Assembly (NCBI RefSeq): GCF_010820665.1
Contig: NZ_JAAIKC010000001.1
Coordinates: forward strand, 1,116,001-1,180,000
DNA length: 64,000 nucleotides
Source of the DNA: Paenibacillus sp. SYP-B3998
GTDB lineage: Bacteria; Bacillota; Bacilli; Paenibacillales; NBRC-103111
Direction of reading: 5' to 3'
The position numbers were made by a program, and so were the translations under genes. The notes under the pieces were generated by a model. The model searched no databases. It was not told where the DNA came from and saw nothing but the letters and a program-made list of their open reading frames with translations. Shown here one piece after another: positions 1 through 8,964 of this stretch; position 1 is the stretch's first letter, and each line of letters opens with the position of its first letter.

Positions 1-2
1 CT

Positions 3-272
3 GTATTCGGCGCAGGGAACGCGCTCATTCGCCCTTGTGTGACATCGCTGATTACACAGAGGACGAAAGTAGGGCAAGGCGTAGCGACTGGTCTCAGTTC
101 CTCTATGGATAGCCTTGGCCGTATAGCAGGGCCACTGCTCGGAGGAGCTGTGTTCGCGATTGCGCACTCGCTGCCGTTCATCATCGGAGGGATACTATGT
201 TTAGCCGCTACGCTGCTGCTGCTGCGCTTCGTATTGCTAGACAAGCAAAGCGCTGCTCAGCAAACGGCCTAG
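3..272 (+). CDS. MFS transporter, C-terminal fragment (gene begins before the window)
   Basis: The reading frame is open from the first bases of the window to a stop at 270-272, so only about the last 89 residues are visible. They carry a hydrophobic segment with NALIRPCVTSLI, followed by GQGVATGLSSSMDSLGRIAGPLLGG and a final membrane helix ending in a short polar tail. The sequence around GRIAGPLLGG is typical of the late helices of major facilitator drug/sugar efflux proteins of the TetA/Bcr type. Substrate cannot be told from this fragment. A strong hairpin directly downstream ends the transcript. Confidence 0.75.
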   Translation, partial: VFGAGNALIRPCVTSLITQRTKVGQGVATGLSSSMDSLGRIAGPLLGGAVFAIAHSLPFIIGGILCLAATLLLLRFVLLDKQSAAQQTA

Positions 273-279
273 TATGTTT

Positions 280-333
280 AAAAAGCTGTACATCTACTTC
301 CCTAGAATAGTGGGAGTAGATGTACAGCTTTTT
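280..333 (+). terminator. Rho-independent terminator after the MFS gene
   Basis: A 19-base arm AAAAAGCTGTACATCTACT at 280-298 pairs perfectly with 315-333, which ends in a T tract. It lies 8 bases after the stop codon of the MFS gene. Confidence 0.85.
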
Positions 334-460
334 GGTATCTGAATAGAACGATTTGCCAATCTGGGATATCCCTGCTGTCAACCGATCGATTGTTGTCTTC
401 CACGAATCGGATGGACCAAGTAAAACGCAGATACAGGCGTGATCACTCGTTTTTTTGAAA

Positions 461-493
461 AAAGAGCTATCCTCAAGCTGAGGATAGCTCTTT
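461..493 (-). terminator. Terminator of the secreted repeat protein gene
   Basis: AAAGAGCTATCCTCA (461-475) pairs with 479-493 around a three-base loop. Read on the minus strand the stem is followed by a long T run (complement of the A run at 457-463), so it serves the minus-strand gene that stops at 514. Confidence 0.8.
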
Positions 494-513
494 GCCGAAT
501 ATCTAATGCTATA

Positions 514-1191
514 TCATTCAGCATTTTTCTTCCGGTCGATCAATTTCTCAATCGATGGCGTCAGTTGTTCCTTAATTGATGCGACTAACTTGTCTTTGGA
601 TATACCCTTAGACTTAGCGATCTCTGCCAATGATTTGCCAGCTTTGAGTTGAGCGTTCAGATCGGATTCACTAATACCAAGTGATTTGGCTAGCTTTTCG
701 GGGTCTGGTTTCAAACCGTGATGATGCCTCTTGCTTCGCCCATTCTGATTCTCGAACCAGTTCTTCTCATTCAGAATGAACTTCAAGTGCTGGCTAAGAT
801 TCTGCTTCATACGTTCGCCTTGCTCAGCCGTCAGCTTCCCGTCTTTTACCGCAGCCTCAATTTTGCCTACCCGCAATTGCTGCAGCTTCACGGTTAGGTC
901 AGCCTCATTGATGCCTTTCTCGGCGGCCACTTCGACGATGCTTTTACCGCTCTTTAGTGACTTGATCATGGCTTCATGATCGACGCCAAGTAAAGTGGCT
1001 GATTCCTCGACAATTGGCCATCTCCGACCGTGATGATCCCGTTCATGCTCAGCTTTTACGCTCATTTGCGTATTCGCGGTCATTGTTTGCGCGTGTGCGC
1101 TTTGGCCTAATGGGAAGAGAGTGGTGCTGCCGAATAAAGCTGTGAGAGCGACGGAGCCGATAATCAGCTTCTTCAAATAAGTTTGCTTCAT
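514..1191 (-). CDS. Secreted protein with two helical repeats, function unknown
   Basis: A 225-residue protein. The start is ATG at 1191, because AAAGGAGG lies 7 bases upstream; an earlier in-frame start would overlap that site. Residues 1-35 form a signal peptide (two Lys, hydrophobic core, then SAHAQ). The mature part has two similar modules, about residues 60-110 and 160-215, each with a LLGVDHEAMIKSLKSGKSI or LGISESDLNAQLKAGKSL pattern followed by ‘…IA..KGI…L’. Such LxxSLKxGKSLxEIAxxKGI repeats are widespread in secreted Firmicute proteins of unknown role. A His/Arg-rich stretch (HERDHHGRR, later KRHHHG) separates the parts and could bind metal, which is only a guess. Single-gene unit with its own terminator. 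Confidence 0.7.
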   Translation of the reverse strand: MKQTYLKKLIIGSVALTALFGSTTLFPLGQSAHAQTMTANTQMSVKAEHERDHHGRRWPIVEESATLLGVDHEAMIKSLKSGKSIVEVAAEKGINEADLTVKLQQLRVGKIEAAVKDGKLTAEQGERMKQNLSQHLKFILNEKNWFENQNGRSKRHHHGLKPDPEKLAKSLGISESDLNAQLKAGKSLAEIAKSKGISKDKLVASIKEQLTPSIEKLIDRKKNAE

Positions 1192-1303
1192 GGGAAGCCT
1201 CCTTTCCATATGGAATTTGGAAATACAGCACTTAGTCTGCGCAGGAGGGATTTATTTTAGTTTAAAGAAACCTTAGGCTAACATAAATTATTGCTTAAGA
1301 CGG

Positions 1304-1936
1304 TTACTCTGCGTTAACTGCCATCCGATAAAGTGGCATCAAAGTCTCGAACGTATGTTTGATCAATTGCTCAAACTCCTCACCCTTGCCGAGAAGAGGA
1401 TCAACGGAAGCTATGTTTCTGCCAATAAGCAGCTCAGCTTTTTTCACATCACGGAAACGACTCAACGCTGCGTTCCATCCGTCGTGATCCAGCTCGTCTA
1501 CGGGTACTGTATCTTTTTTCATATGATCGAATGAAAGGAGGAAATCACTAGGGAGCCCCTTTTGTAAATGATCGACTTCTCTCATATATCTCGAGGCAAT
1601 GTTTCCTTTGTTGGGAAGCTCGTAAATTAAAGCTAACCAAATGAATACATGATCGTCGAATAGTCCGACTTGAAAGTGAGGAACTTGCTTGTAGCCGCGC
1701 TTGTTTGGACAAAATGCCATCCAGGTATCTACCGGTGGATTCACTTTGCGTCTTGCATGCTTAGCGATATGTAAAAACATTTCGTTGCCTGCTAGGATGG
1801 ACAGATCGTGGCAGAGGGAGTCGCCAAGCTCTTTGAATTTAGGCTGGATGCGCTCGCGAATCGCTTCCATTCGTCCTTCCAGGCCCTCTATCGCAAATGT
1901 ATCAAAATCATGCTGTGTAAAACCATTGAAACTCAT
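1304..1936 (-). CDS. yktB: YktB family protein (DUF1054)
   Basis: A 210-residue cytosolic protein resembling Bacillus subtilis YktB (DUF1054). Visible family features are the N-terminal GFTQHDFDTFAIEGLEGRM, the central NPPVDTWMAFCPNKRGYKQ and HFQVGLFDDHVFIWLALIYE. The ATG at 1936 is preferred to a TTG at 1963 because AGAGAGGA lies upstream of the ATG and no ribosome site precedes the TTG; the chosen start also matches the family's usual length. The biochemical role of the family is not known. It stands alone, convergent with nothing, with 112 bases to the promoter side of the upstream secreted-protein gene. Confidence 0.85.
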   Translation of the reverse strand: MSFNGFTQHDFDTFAIEGLEGRMEAIRERIQPKFKELGDSLCHDLSILAGNEMFLHIAKHARRKVNPPVDTWMAFCPNKRGYKQVPHFQVGLFDDHVFIWLALIYELPNKGNIASRYMREVDHLQKGLPSDFLLSFDHMKKDTVPVDELDHDGWNAALSRFRDVKKAELLIGRNIASVDPLLGKGEEFEQLIKHTFETLMPLYRMAVNAE

Positions 1937-2132
1937 ATCGTTCAGTTCCTCTCTTATCTCCAATTTATAATTATTCTAAAACAATTCGACGTTTCAAGCA
2001 ATGAGCGGCCAGTTTAGCAGCTTGGTATAGGACATTTGATCCATTTTATTGAAAAAAGGAGGAAAAATCGCGATTTTTGGCGAAAGATTTTAGAAAGATT
2101 TTATAAAAGGAAAGACAGGAGAACTTATACAG

Positions 2133-2981
2133 ATGAGCATGCCAAAATGGTCTAAAATAACGATTCTCGGTACGCTAATGGGAACTTGCTTTACAGCTGG
2201 TATCTATGCGCAAGATCTGATCCAACGTGTGGATGCCTATTTGCGAGATGATTTCAATGTCGTTGTTGATGGTAAGCAAGTGAAGCTGGCTAATCCGCCT
2301 TTGATTTATAATAATACTAGTTACTTGCCAGTGAAAGAGCTTGGAACTTATTTGGGGGCAGTCGTTAACTGGAAGGAAAGCAATAAAACGATCTACATGA
2401 ATAGTCGCATTCACCCGGAGCAGCCGGCAGAGGGCACCGATACAATCTATACGGAGATTGTGCTTCAGTACCCGTACGCACAGCATATGGATTACCTTGG
2501 AGCAACCTATCCCGTTCTCATCAACATGGTAGGGGATCAAACCTATTATCGGTTGAAAGATATTGAGAGAATGGGTATAAGCACAGAGGGACTTCGTAAG
2601 GCGAAAGAAAAATATACAGAAGAAATCTATGTTAGCGAAGCAGAGCTCAAGACGAAATGGAAGGACATACCTCAAGCCTCCTATGTCATCAATGAACCGC
2701 TTGTCATTAATGGTGAAAAAGATGAATCCAAACGTGAAGCGCTCAAAAAGTACGTGGCTGATTTCCGTTATTACGTGCTCGATAACAAGGCTTTTGCATC
2801 CGTGCCGATTATTATTGATGCGCTGCCTGAGGAAAACACCTATACCTATTTATTTACGGAAAATAGACACTATTACCGGACTACCTTGAAGCTTACAAAG
2901 ACGGTGCAATTTACGGACTCCGCCTTTTATGTGGTAGGAAGCTCTTCTAAAGAGGACATCGAAGTCATTACGGTCAAATAG
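2133..2981 (+). CDS. Stalk-domain (copper amine oxidase N-terminal-like) extracellular protein
   Basis: A 282-residue protein with an N-terminal membrane/signal segment (residues 6-26, ending GIYAQ). It is followed by a stalk domain at about residues 40-95: VVVDGKQVKLANPPLIYNN, SYLPVKELGTYLGAVVNW and a short KTIYMN strand. This domain is a surface-anchoring module very common in Paenibacillaceae. The C-terminal half (about 110-282) is not recognised. The ribosome site is ACAGGAG 11 bases before the ATG. It stands alone and converges with the response-regulator gene, one base apart. Confidence 0.75.
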   Translation: MSMPKWSKITILGTLMGTCFTAGIYAQDLIQRVDAYLRDDFNVVVDGKQVKLANPPLIYNNTSYLPVKELGTYLGAVVNWKESNKTIYMNSRIHPEQPAEGTDTIYTEIVLQYPYAQHMDYLGATYPVLINMVGDQTYYRLKDIERMGISTEGLRKAKEKYTEEIYVSEAELKTKWKDIPQASYVINEPLVINGEKDESKREALKKYVADFRYYVLDNKAFASVPIIIDALPEENTYTYLFTENRHYYRTTLKLTKTVQFTDSAFYVVGSSSKEDIEVITVK

Positions 2982-2982
2982 G

Positions 2983-3645
2983 TTACGCACCTGTGTTTGA
3001 TTGGCTCTTTAAATAAAAAATCGCGATCTGCGTGCGATCCCGCAAATTCAGCTTGCTCAAAATTTCAGTGATATAATTTTTAACCGTACCTTCGCTCAGG
3101 AATAGCTCCTGGGCGATTTCTTTATTTGAGAGGCCTTCGGAAATTTTTGAGACGACGGTCTGCTCTGTAGGCGTTAATCCGAAGCCGCTCAATGGCTTAG
3201 GAGTTTCAACAGTTTTAGTGGGGCTGTGGCTGATAAACGTAGTTAGTTTTTTGGCGATATCCGGATGAATGAGTAGATTGCCCTGTTGAACGGTTTTGAT
3301 GCCTTGGATGATTCGATCTGGCGCAATGTTTTTAAGCAAATATCCGCTTGCGCCATTTCGTAAAGCTTGAATGATGAATTCATCATCGTCGAAAGTTGTA
3401 AGGATAAGCACGGCTACATCAGGGTAAGCCTGCTTGATGAGCAGAGTGCCTTGCACGCCGTCGCAAATCGGCATTCGAATGTCCATAAGAACGACGTCGA
3501 CTTTTGTTCCACTTTGAATAACATGCAAGGCTTCTTCACCGTGCATACATGTGCCAACAATTGTTATGTTTTCGTCGAGACCAATAATTAACTTTAAGCT
3601 TTCGCGAATAAAAGGGTCATCATCTGTAATCAACACATGAATCAT
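2983..3645 (-). CDS. NarL/LuxR-family response regulator
   Basis: A 220-residue regulator. The receiver domain (1-120) has the acidic pocket DDD at 8-10, phospho-acceptor Asp55 in MDIRMP, the Thr of LILTTFDD and Lys105 in YLLKN. The C-terminal HTH (about 150-215) has the LuxR pattern LTPTEQTVVSKISEGLSNKEIAQELFLSEGTVKNY. It lies 17 bases after its partner histidine kinase in one minus-strand operon, divergent from an ABC-2 exporter. This gene set matches B. subtilis arrangements such as yvfTU-yvfRS, where the regulator activates the divergent exporter. The inducing signal cannot be read from the sequence. Confidence 0.93.
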   Translation of the reverse strand: MIHVLITDDDPFIRESLKLIIGLDENITIVGTCMHGEEALHVIQSGTKVDVVLMDIRMPICDGVQGTLLIKQAYPDVAVLILTTFDDDEFIIQALRNGASGYLLKNIAPDRIIQGIKTVQQGNLLIHPDIAKKLTTFISHSPTKTVETPKPLSGFGLTPTEQTVVSKISEGLSNKEIAQELFLSEGTVKNYITEILSKLNLRDRTQIAIFYLKSQSNTGA

Positions 3646-3662
3646 TGAAGTTTTCTTCCTTT

Positions 3663-4826
3663 CTAATTGGACTGAACTTGACGATAGGTCGGCAATACGG
3701 TAGTTACCGCGAAGCGTTCCTGCATGCTTATGTTCAATTGTCCACCGATAAGCCCCGTACGTTCTTCCATCCCAGTAAGTCCAATCCCTTTAATATGCGT
3801 AGAGTCAGGGAGCTTACCATTATTGGATATGTTCATTATAATTTGTTTGGATTCATACGTTAAGGCAATAAATACTTGTGTTGCTCCGCCGTGACGAATC
3901 GCATTCGTCACGGCTTCTTGTGCGTTGCGATACAGGATAAACTCAAGACTTGGGTAAAGGGCATAGGGCATGCCCAGTATCTCCAATTCAATGGTTATCC
4001 CGCTGTTGCTAATCAAATCTTCAATGAGCTTATTAAGTGAGTAGGTTTGCAGGTCGACCTCGTTGGGTTTCAATCGTCGAACGGTTGCACGGAGCAACTC
4101 CATACTTTCTGTCATTTGATCGCGAATCGTATTGAGCATCTCCATACCTTGCTGTGGCTGAGTGGGGAGAATGCGGATTGCCGCTTCCATCATCATTTTC
4201 AACCGGATAAGCTTATGGCCAAGATCGTCGTGGATATCATGCGATATGCGATTGCGCTCGTCAGCTTGAGCAATGTGTTCAACCTTGCGTGCATAGTCAA
4301 TCAACCGCAAGCGCGCATCATCCAATTCGTAGTGCTGACGACGCAGGTGGTCGTAAAGCAGTTCGACTTCATCTTTGTTTTGTTCTATGAAGAATAGCTT
4401 TAATAGCATGCAGGCAAACCCGATAAAAATGAGATTGGCGATTATATAATTACTGGCTCCTTGACCTTGCATAGAAATATTCAATAATACAAATTGAAGA
4501 AGTGCGCAAACATAACGAAATTGGCTATTAGCAAGATGCATATAGGAGATAAGGGTAGAATAAAACGTGATGAACATAAGTCCATCATAGTGATAACTCA
4601 TCCATGCGCTAAAACCGATTTCAATTAGAAGCATGAAGAGGGAATAACGCGCTGATAAGATCGTCCTGCGTAGTTCGGCGATCCATATAAGCAAAAGCGT
4701 AAAAAACGCGAATGTTCCATAAGAAGCATAGTTTTCTAGATACATAGACGCTAGAGCTGGGGTGAGAATAAGCGCATAGCGCGTAAAGGGTAGAAGTATT
4801 GTCACAAGTTTCCCGTCCTTTTCCAT
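3663..4826 (-). CDS. NarX-type membrane sensor histidine kinase (HisKA_3)
   Basis: A 387-residue kinase. Residues 12-145 hold about five or six membrane segments with very short loops and no large extracellular domain, as in DesK/LiaS-like sensors that watch the membrane. The dimerisation and phospho-acceptor box reads ERNRISHDIHDDLGH, so His199 is the likely phosphorylated residue. The ATPase part shows the N box (EFILYRNAQEAVTNAIRHG, Asn308) and a G box GIGLTGMEER near 347-356. It is the first gene of the operon with the response regulator downstream. Its start lies about 160 bases from the divergent exporter gene, with a palindrome between them. Confidence 0.92.
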   Translation of the reverse strand: MEKDGKLVTILLPFTRYALILTPALASMYLENYASYGTFAFFTLLLIWIAELRRTILSARYSLFMLLIEIGFSAWMSYHYDGLMFITFYSTLISYMHLANSQFRYVCALLQFVLLNISMQGQGASNYIIANLIFIGFACMLLKLFFIEQNKDEVELLYDHLRRQHYELDDARLRLIDYARKVEHIAQADERNRISHDIHDDLGHKLIRLKMMMEAAIRILPTQPQQGMEMLNTIRDQMTESMELLRATVRRLKPNEVDLQTYSLNKLIEDLISNSGITIELEILGMPYALYPSLEFILYRNAQEAVTNAIRHGGATQVFIALTYESKQIIMNISNNGKLPDSTHIKGIGLTGMEERTGLIGGQLNISMQERFAVTTVLPTYRQVQSN

Positions 4827-4884
4827 CTTATGTAGGCAAATTATATCACAATTAATAGAGAAGAGAGCGAAGGAACGATCATTT

Positions 4885-4918
4885 CATGACGATTGTCATG
4901 TTGTGCAATGACTTTGTC
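4885..4918. promoter_or_regulatory. Inverted repeat in the divergent regulator/exporter gap, likely response-regulator site
   Basis: CATGAC (4885-4890) and GTCATG (4895-4900) form a perfect 16-base inverted repeat with a 4-base spacer. A weaker copy, ATGAC-TTT-GTC (4908-4918), starts 22 bases later, on nearly the same helix face. A likely -10 (TACACT, 4944-4949 region) for the exporter lacks a good -35, as expected of an activated promoter. Assignment to the neighbouring response regulator is inference. Confidence 0.5.
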
Positions 4919-4987
4919 TACCTGCTCATTACATTTAAAAAAGGTACACTAACATCAATAACAACAAAGGAAAAAGGAGTTGGTCTT

Positions 4988-5923
4988 GTGAGCTTTATTC
5001 AACTCAAAGATGTCGTTAAAAAATACAACAATAAAATATCAGTAGATCACCTGAATTTGACGATTGACGAAGGGGAAGTTTTTGGATTACTAGGTCCGAA
5101 TGGAGCTGGGAAAAGCACGACGATTAAAATGTTGAGTGGGTTGCTCAAAATCGATCAAGGTCAAATGGTAGTCGATGGCCTTTCCGTATCCAATCAGACG
5201 ATTGAAGTGAAACGAAGAATCGGTCTAGTTCCTCAAGATTTAGCTATCTACGAGGGATTGACTGCCAAAGAAAACGTAACATTTTTTGCGAGGCTGTACG
5301 GTCTTCAAGGTAAGCTTCTCAAAGCAAGGGTGGAGGAAGCCTTGGCGTTTGTAGGTCTTTCCGATCGGAGCAGCGATAAACCAAGCTCTTTTTCGGGTGG
5401 TATGAAGCGTAGATTGAATATTGCTTGCGCCATCATGCATCATCCCAAGCTGATCATTATGGATGAGCCTACGGTGGGGATCGACCCGCAATCGCGGAAC
5501 CATATTTTAGATTCGGTTCGAGCGTTGAATCGTATGGGCTCTACAATCATTTATACGAGTCATTATATGGAGGAAGTTTCCGCCATATCGACGAGAGTGG
5601 GCATTATGGATCACGGTCATCTTATCGCTTGTGGAACCCAGGCGGAGCTTCGCAGTAAAGTAGCTCAAGACCATAAAATTGTGATACAGGCAGCGAATAT
5701 TGTCGAGGATGCCGTTCAAGAACTGAAGAATCATCCACAAATCAAGCGAGTTACGATTCAGGATCAAACCATTGAATTACTGCTAGGTTCCTCGCAGGCT
5801 TATTTACAAGACATTTTATTCATCTTATCTAAGCATCAAGTGAAAATTAATTCGCTCACGCAAGTAGAACCTGATCTTGAAGCGTTGTTCCTGTCGTTGA
5901 CAGGAAGAACTTTAAGGGATTAG
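4988..5923 (+). CDS. ABC-2 exporter ATP-binding protein
   Basis: A 311-residue ATPase. The start is GTG at 4988, with AAAAAGGAG eight bases upstream and homology beginning right there (SFIQLKDVVKKY). Walker A GPNGAGKST is at 36-44, the signature is SSFSGGMKRRLNIA, and Walker B with the catalytic Glu is LIIMDEPTVGID, followed by the switch His in TIIYTSHYMEE. It powers two ABC-2 permeases encoded immediately downstream, 11 bases apart and then overlapping. Family members (DrrA/YvfR/NatA-like) export drugs, lipids or ions; the substrate here is unknown. The operon is divergent from the two-component system, which probably controls it. Confidence 0.93.
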   Translation: MSFIQLKDVVKKYNNKISVDHLNLTIDEGEVFGLLGPNGAGKSTTIKMLSGLLKIDQGQMVVDGLSVSNQTIEVKRRIGLVPQDLAIYEGLTAKENVTFFARLYGLQGKLLKARVEEALAFVGLSDRSSDKPSSFSGGMKRRLNIACAIMHHPKLIIMDEPTVGIDPQSRNHILDSVRALNRMGSTIIYTSHYMEEVSAISTRVGIMDHGHLIACGTQAELRSKVAQDHKIVIQAANIVEDAVQELKNHPQIKRVTIQDQTIELLLGSSQAYLQDILFILSKHQVKINSLTQVEPDLEALFLSLTGRTLRD

Positions 5924-5934
5924 GGGGTACTATC

Positions 5935-7122
5935 ATGCATATATGGACAATTGCTTGGTACGAGGTGCTGCGCATGATGCGTATGCGCTATGTGTTTATC
6001 ATTCAGTTTCTGATGCCCTTATTACTCATCTTCATTCTAGGTTCAGCGTTATCTAACACATTCAAAATCGAAGACAAGACGTTAAAACCCGTTAAAGTAG
6101 ATGTTGTTCAAGGGGATACAGGAGCTATTAGCAGTTGGTTTGACAGCTTTGTCGCAGCGCAGCAAGTACAACCAGTAATCCAAACAAACAGCATTCCAAC
6201 GAGAGAGGAAGCTGTGGAGCGGGTGAAAGCGGGGGAATCCGAGTTTGCTCTGATTATCCCCAACGATTTTAGCGCTCAGGTATTACAGGGGAAAGAAGCT
6301 CAGTGGGAAATGATCCTGGGTAAGGACTATGGGCAGAACCTGACAGCGCAAATGGTACTTCGTTCTTTCTTAGATCAAATTAATCAAATCCAAGCGACCA
6401 TGGTTGCAACTGGGCCCGGAGCGCTGCAGGCCATGCAAAATCAAGGTAGTAACTTATTTCATAAGCCGGATACGAATGCGCCAACGCACGTGCGCATTGG
6501 GAAGATGACCCAAACGAATGCAAATTATACAGCAACCCAGTACTACGCGGCATCTATGTTAATCATGTTTCTATTATACTCGGGCATGTCAGCAGCGATC
6601 GGTTTGCAAAATGAGAAAGAAAAACACACATTGTCACGTTTGAATTCATTACCTATCTCCAATGTGAAGATTTTGATGGGTAAAATTTTGGGCAATACAA
6701 TCATTTCCTTACTTCAGGCGTTTGTGATTATCGCTGCTACAATTGTGTTCTACGGCGTAGATTGGGGACATTCTTATTTGATGCTCTTTCTAGTCTGTTT
6801 ACTGATTATCGTTGTGTCCATGAGTCTCGCTATAGTAGTTATGATCATTGCCGGATCGACGAAATCGGTCAATACGATTTTTCAAATGTTGATTCTCGCA
6901 ATGACGTTTCTAAGTGGCGGCTTTACTCCTTTGCCCGATGGGCTTCTGCACCAGCTTGGTGAATTTACGATTAACTACTGGGGAATGCAAAGCTTATTTC
7001 GAATAATGCTGCGAAGCGATAGTTTTATCATTATTCATCATGTTCTTATTTTAGCAGCTATAGGGGCTTGTCTCTTGGTTGTATCTCTTGCTGCTTATCG
7101 AAAGGCGGGATACCATGATTAG
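5935..7122 (+). CDS. ABC-2 type permease
   Basis: A 395-residue membrane protein with the ABC2 layout: one N-terminal helix (residues 18-40), a large extracytoplasmic domain to about residue 200, then five helices to the C terminus. ERV..GESEFALIIPNDFS in the external part and GLQNEKEKHTLSRLNSLPIS before the second helix are typical of the YhgE/YvfS/DrrB class. It probably forms a heterodimer with the next gene, which has the same architecture. The two genes overlap by 8 bases, indicating translational coupling. Confidence 0.9.
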   Translation: MHIWTIAWYEVLRMMRMRYVFIIQFLMPLLLIFILGSALSNTFKIEDKTLKPVKVDVVQGDTGAISSWFDSFVAAQQVQPVIQTNSIPTREEAVERVKAGESEFALIIPNDFSAQVLQGKEAQWEMILGKDYGQNLTAQMVLRSFLDQINQIQATMVATGPGALQAMQNQGSNLFHKPDTNAPTHVRIGKMTQTNANYTATQYYAASMLIMFLLYSGMSAAIGLQNEKEKHTLSRLNSLPISNVKILMGKILGNTIISLLQAFVIIAATIVFYGVDWGHSYLMLFLVCLLIIVVSMSLAIVVMIIAGSTKSVNTIFQMLILAMTFLSGGFTPLPDGLLHQLGEFTINYWGMQSLFRIMLRSDSFIIIHHVLILAAIGACLLVVSLAAYRKAGYHD

Positions 7123-8269
7123 TTTTTATATTGCGCTTAACATGCTGCGGCGGACACTTTTACAAAAAAAAGGAATTATGATGTATCTCATTATTCCAGC
7201 AACTGCTGTTTCACTTATTATTGGGGTTCTTGGACAGCAGGAATCACGGCAAATTAATATCGAATACGTGAACGCAGATCGCGGCACAATTGGTACCCAC
7301 TTGCTTCGCGAATTGTCTGTTTTGCCCGACTATCACCTCACAGAGGCTACCTCTGAAGCGTCTTTAAAGGATCGTGTCATTGAGCAAAAGGTCGATGCCG
7401 CATTCCTCATCCCAGAAGGATTTAGCGAGACGATGCTGAAGGGCTCATTGGCACAAGTGGATATGTATCAGCTGAATTTGAACGAAGCTACCTTTACGTT
7501 GAAAATGAATTTGAACAGCGCTCAGTCGCTCTTGCAAGGAACGATTGATCTTCAGAGGAGCAAGGGAGTGCAGGAAGTCGATCTTCTGGACACGGTTGAG
7601 AAAACAATTAAGCAAGTAGAAAAGCATCAAGTCAAGGCGACCATCACGGATTATGATTTGTATATGAATCCAAATATGAATGCAGTAATTGGCTTTATGT
7701 TGATGTTTATGATGGGATTAATTAATAATACAGTTACTGTCATTATGGAAGACCGTAGTCAGCGAACGATGGCACGTACTTATTCGGCGCCGGTTCGATC
7801 CATTGAAATTGTTTTAGGTAATTTTCTGGGTAGCTTCTTCGTTGGCACTTTACAGGTTCTCGCGATATTGTTTGTTACTAGATATGTGACGAATTACAAT
7901 TATGGGTTGCCGTTTCTGTCTCATTTTATCATTTTGGAGTTCTTCCTTCTGGCTAGTATGGGGATTGCAAGCGCAATTGCAGGAATGGTCAAAAATACGA
8001 AAAACATTAGTATCATCAATTCCCTTGTAGTAACTCCTACCTGTATGCTCGGAGGCTGTTTCTGGCCGATTAGCTTGATGCCTGATTGGATGCAAAAGAT
8101 AGCAAATTTCGTGCCGCAGACATGGGTCATTGATGCCATCCAGCGAATGGCTTCTGGGCAGACACTTGGACAGATGTGGATGCACATGGGGGTGCTGGCG
8201 TTGTTCGCTTTAATTTTACTTGGGGTTGGTTCGGTTATTCTTAAACCTGGCGAAGCCGAGGCCAGCTAA
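7115..8269 (+). CDS. ABC-2 type permease, second subunit
   Basis: A 384-residue membrane protein with the same one-plus-five helix plan as its upstream neighbour. The ATG at 7115 is preceded by AAAGGCGGG and sits inside the end of the previous gene. The external part ends near residue 190. NNTVTVIMEDRSQRTMARTYSAPVRSIEI marks the cytoplasmic coupling loop, and GGCFWPISLMPDWMQ the loop before the last helix. Together with the ATPase it forms a complete exporter. A strong hairpin follows the stop codon. Confidence 0.9.
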   Translation: MISFYIALNMLRRTLLQKKGIMMYLIIPATAVSLIIGVLGQQESRQINIEYVNADRGTIGTHLLRELSVLPDYHLTEATSEASLKDRVIEQKVDAAFLIPEGFSETMLKGSLAQVDMYQLNLNEATFTLKMNLNSAQSLLQGTIDLQRSKGVQEVDLLDTVEKTIKQVEKHQVKATITDYDLYMNPNMNAVIGFMLMFMMGLINNTVTVIMEDRSQRTMARTYSAPVRSIEIVLGNFLGSFFVGTLQVLAILFVTRYVTNYNYGLPFLSHFIILEFFLLASMGIASAIAGMVKNTKNISIINSLVVTPTCMLGGCFWPISLMPDWMQKIANFVPQTWVIDAIQRMASGQTLGQMWMHMGVLALFALILLGVGSVILKPGEAEAS

Positions 8270-8319
8270 ATAAATAATAGACTACCTGAGGAAACCCAGG
8301 TAGTCTATTATTTATTTTT
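8268..8319. terminator. Long hairpin terminator between exporter operon and YjcZ-like gene
   Basis: A 21-base arm at 8268-8288 (AT-rich base, then AGACTACCTG) pairs with 8297-8317 and runs into T's on the plus strand. The A/T-rich base of the stem means it may also end the small minus-strand gene that stops at 8323. Confidence 0.85.
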
Positions 8320-8322
8320 GTA

Positions 8323-8424
8323 TTACCAAGCAAACGCGCTTGTGATGATAACCAACAAAATGAAAAGAACAAGAATTGCTGTCGAGGATGTATAACCTAC
8401 GCCTCCACCTGCTGCATAGCCCAT
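8323..8424 (-). CDS. YjcZ-like small sporulation membrane protein
   Basis: A 33-residue protein. It starts with a Gly-rich MGYAAGGGVGYTSS segment followed by one membrane helix (AILVLFILLVIITSAFAW). This is the layout of YjcZ/YhcN-type tiny proteins, annotated in Bacillales as YjcZ family sporulation proteins. No convincing ribosome site is visible upstream of the ATG, which lowers confidence. It is transcribed towards the exporter operon and ends at the shared hairpin. Expression during sporulation is assumed from the family only. Confidence 0.6.
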   Translation of the reverse strand: MGYAAGGGVGYTSSTAILVLFILLVIITSAFAW

Positions 8425-8571
8425 TTAAACAATTTAAAATGGTTTCTTTTAGGTAGAGTTGGTTGGATATTTCTTGCCGAATTTCAAGATGAGTATGGTA
8501 CAATATAACGGTGATAGCGTGCGGATGTTCACAACATCTTGGAAGAACGAGTGAAAGGGAGCGGAGACAGC

Positions 8572-8808
8572 ATGTCGATTACTGCTAATGAAGTGGCTGA
8601 GTGGATGTTTCAAGAACTGCAATCAGCGGGCATTTTACATCAAAAAGAGGCCGTAGAATACATCACACGTAATTTTGGTGAAGCATTCATTTACGTCAAT
8701 GAGAATGGCAATCGGGCCATCGGTAAGGACGTAAAAAAAGTATTTAAGAAATTGCATGGCGGAAGAGCTGCTTGGGAGCGAGATGGATTTTTCTGGGGTT
8801 GGCATTAG
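8572..8808 (+). CDS. Small conserved hypothetical protein (resembles DUF6953)
   Basis: A 78-residue soluble protein beginning MSITANEVAEWMFQEL. The ATG at 8572 follows a GGAG-containing purine stretch and is chosen over an in-frame start 33 bases earlier. The pattern AEWMFQELQSAGILHQ…YITRNFGEAFIYVNENGNRAIGKDVKKVFKKL resembles the DUF6953 group as I remember it; function is unknown. A -10-like TACAAT (8499-8504) lies upstream, and a 15-base perfect palindrome (GATGTT-CAC-AACATC, 8524-8538) sits between it and the gene. Confidence 0.6.
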   Translation: MSITANEVAEWMFQELQSAGILHQKEAVEYITRNFGEAFIYVNENGNRAIGKDVKKVFKKLHGGRAAWERDGFFWGWH

Positions 8809-8964
8809 AAGTTAAGCGCAGAATTTGGTTTTCTAGACGGCAATAAGTGTACAAGCTGTGAGAAATTTAATCTGAATTTCAGGTTGCTTTAATAGAAGGC
8901 TGAAGAAAAAGGAGTACACTGAGGGTGCTTTCACAATATAGTCAAAATAATAGGAGTGATGATT

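Noticed and set aside
2175..2675. 166-residue minus-strand frame opposite the stalk-domain gene
   Set aside because: It overlaps a plus-strand gene with a signal segment and known domain. Composition is Ile/Cys/His-rich, as shadow frames are.
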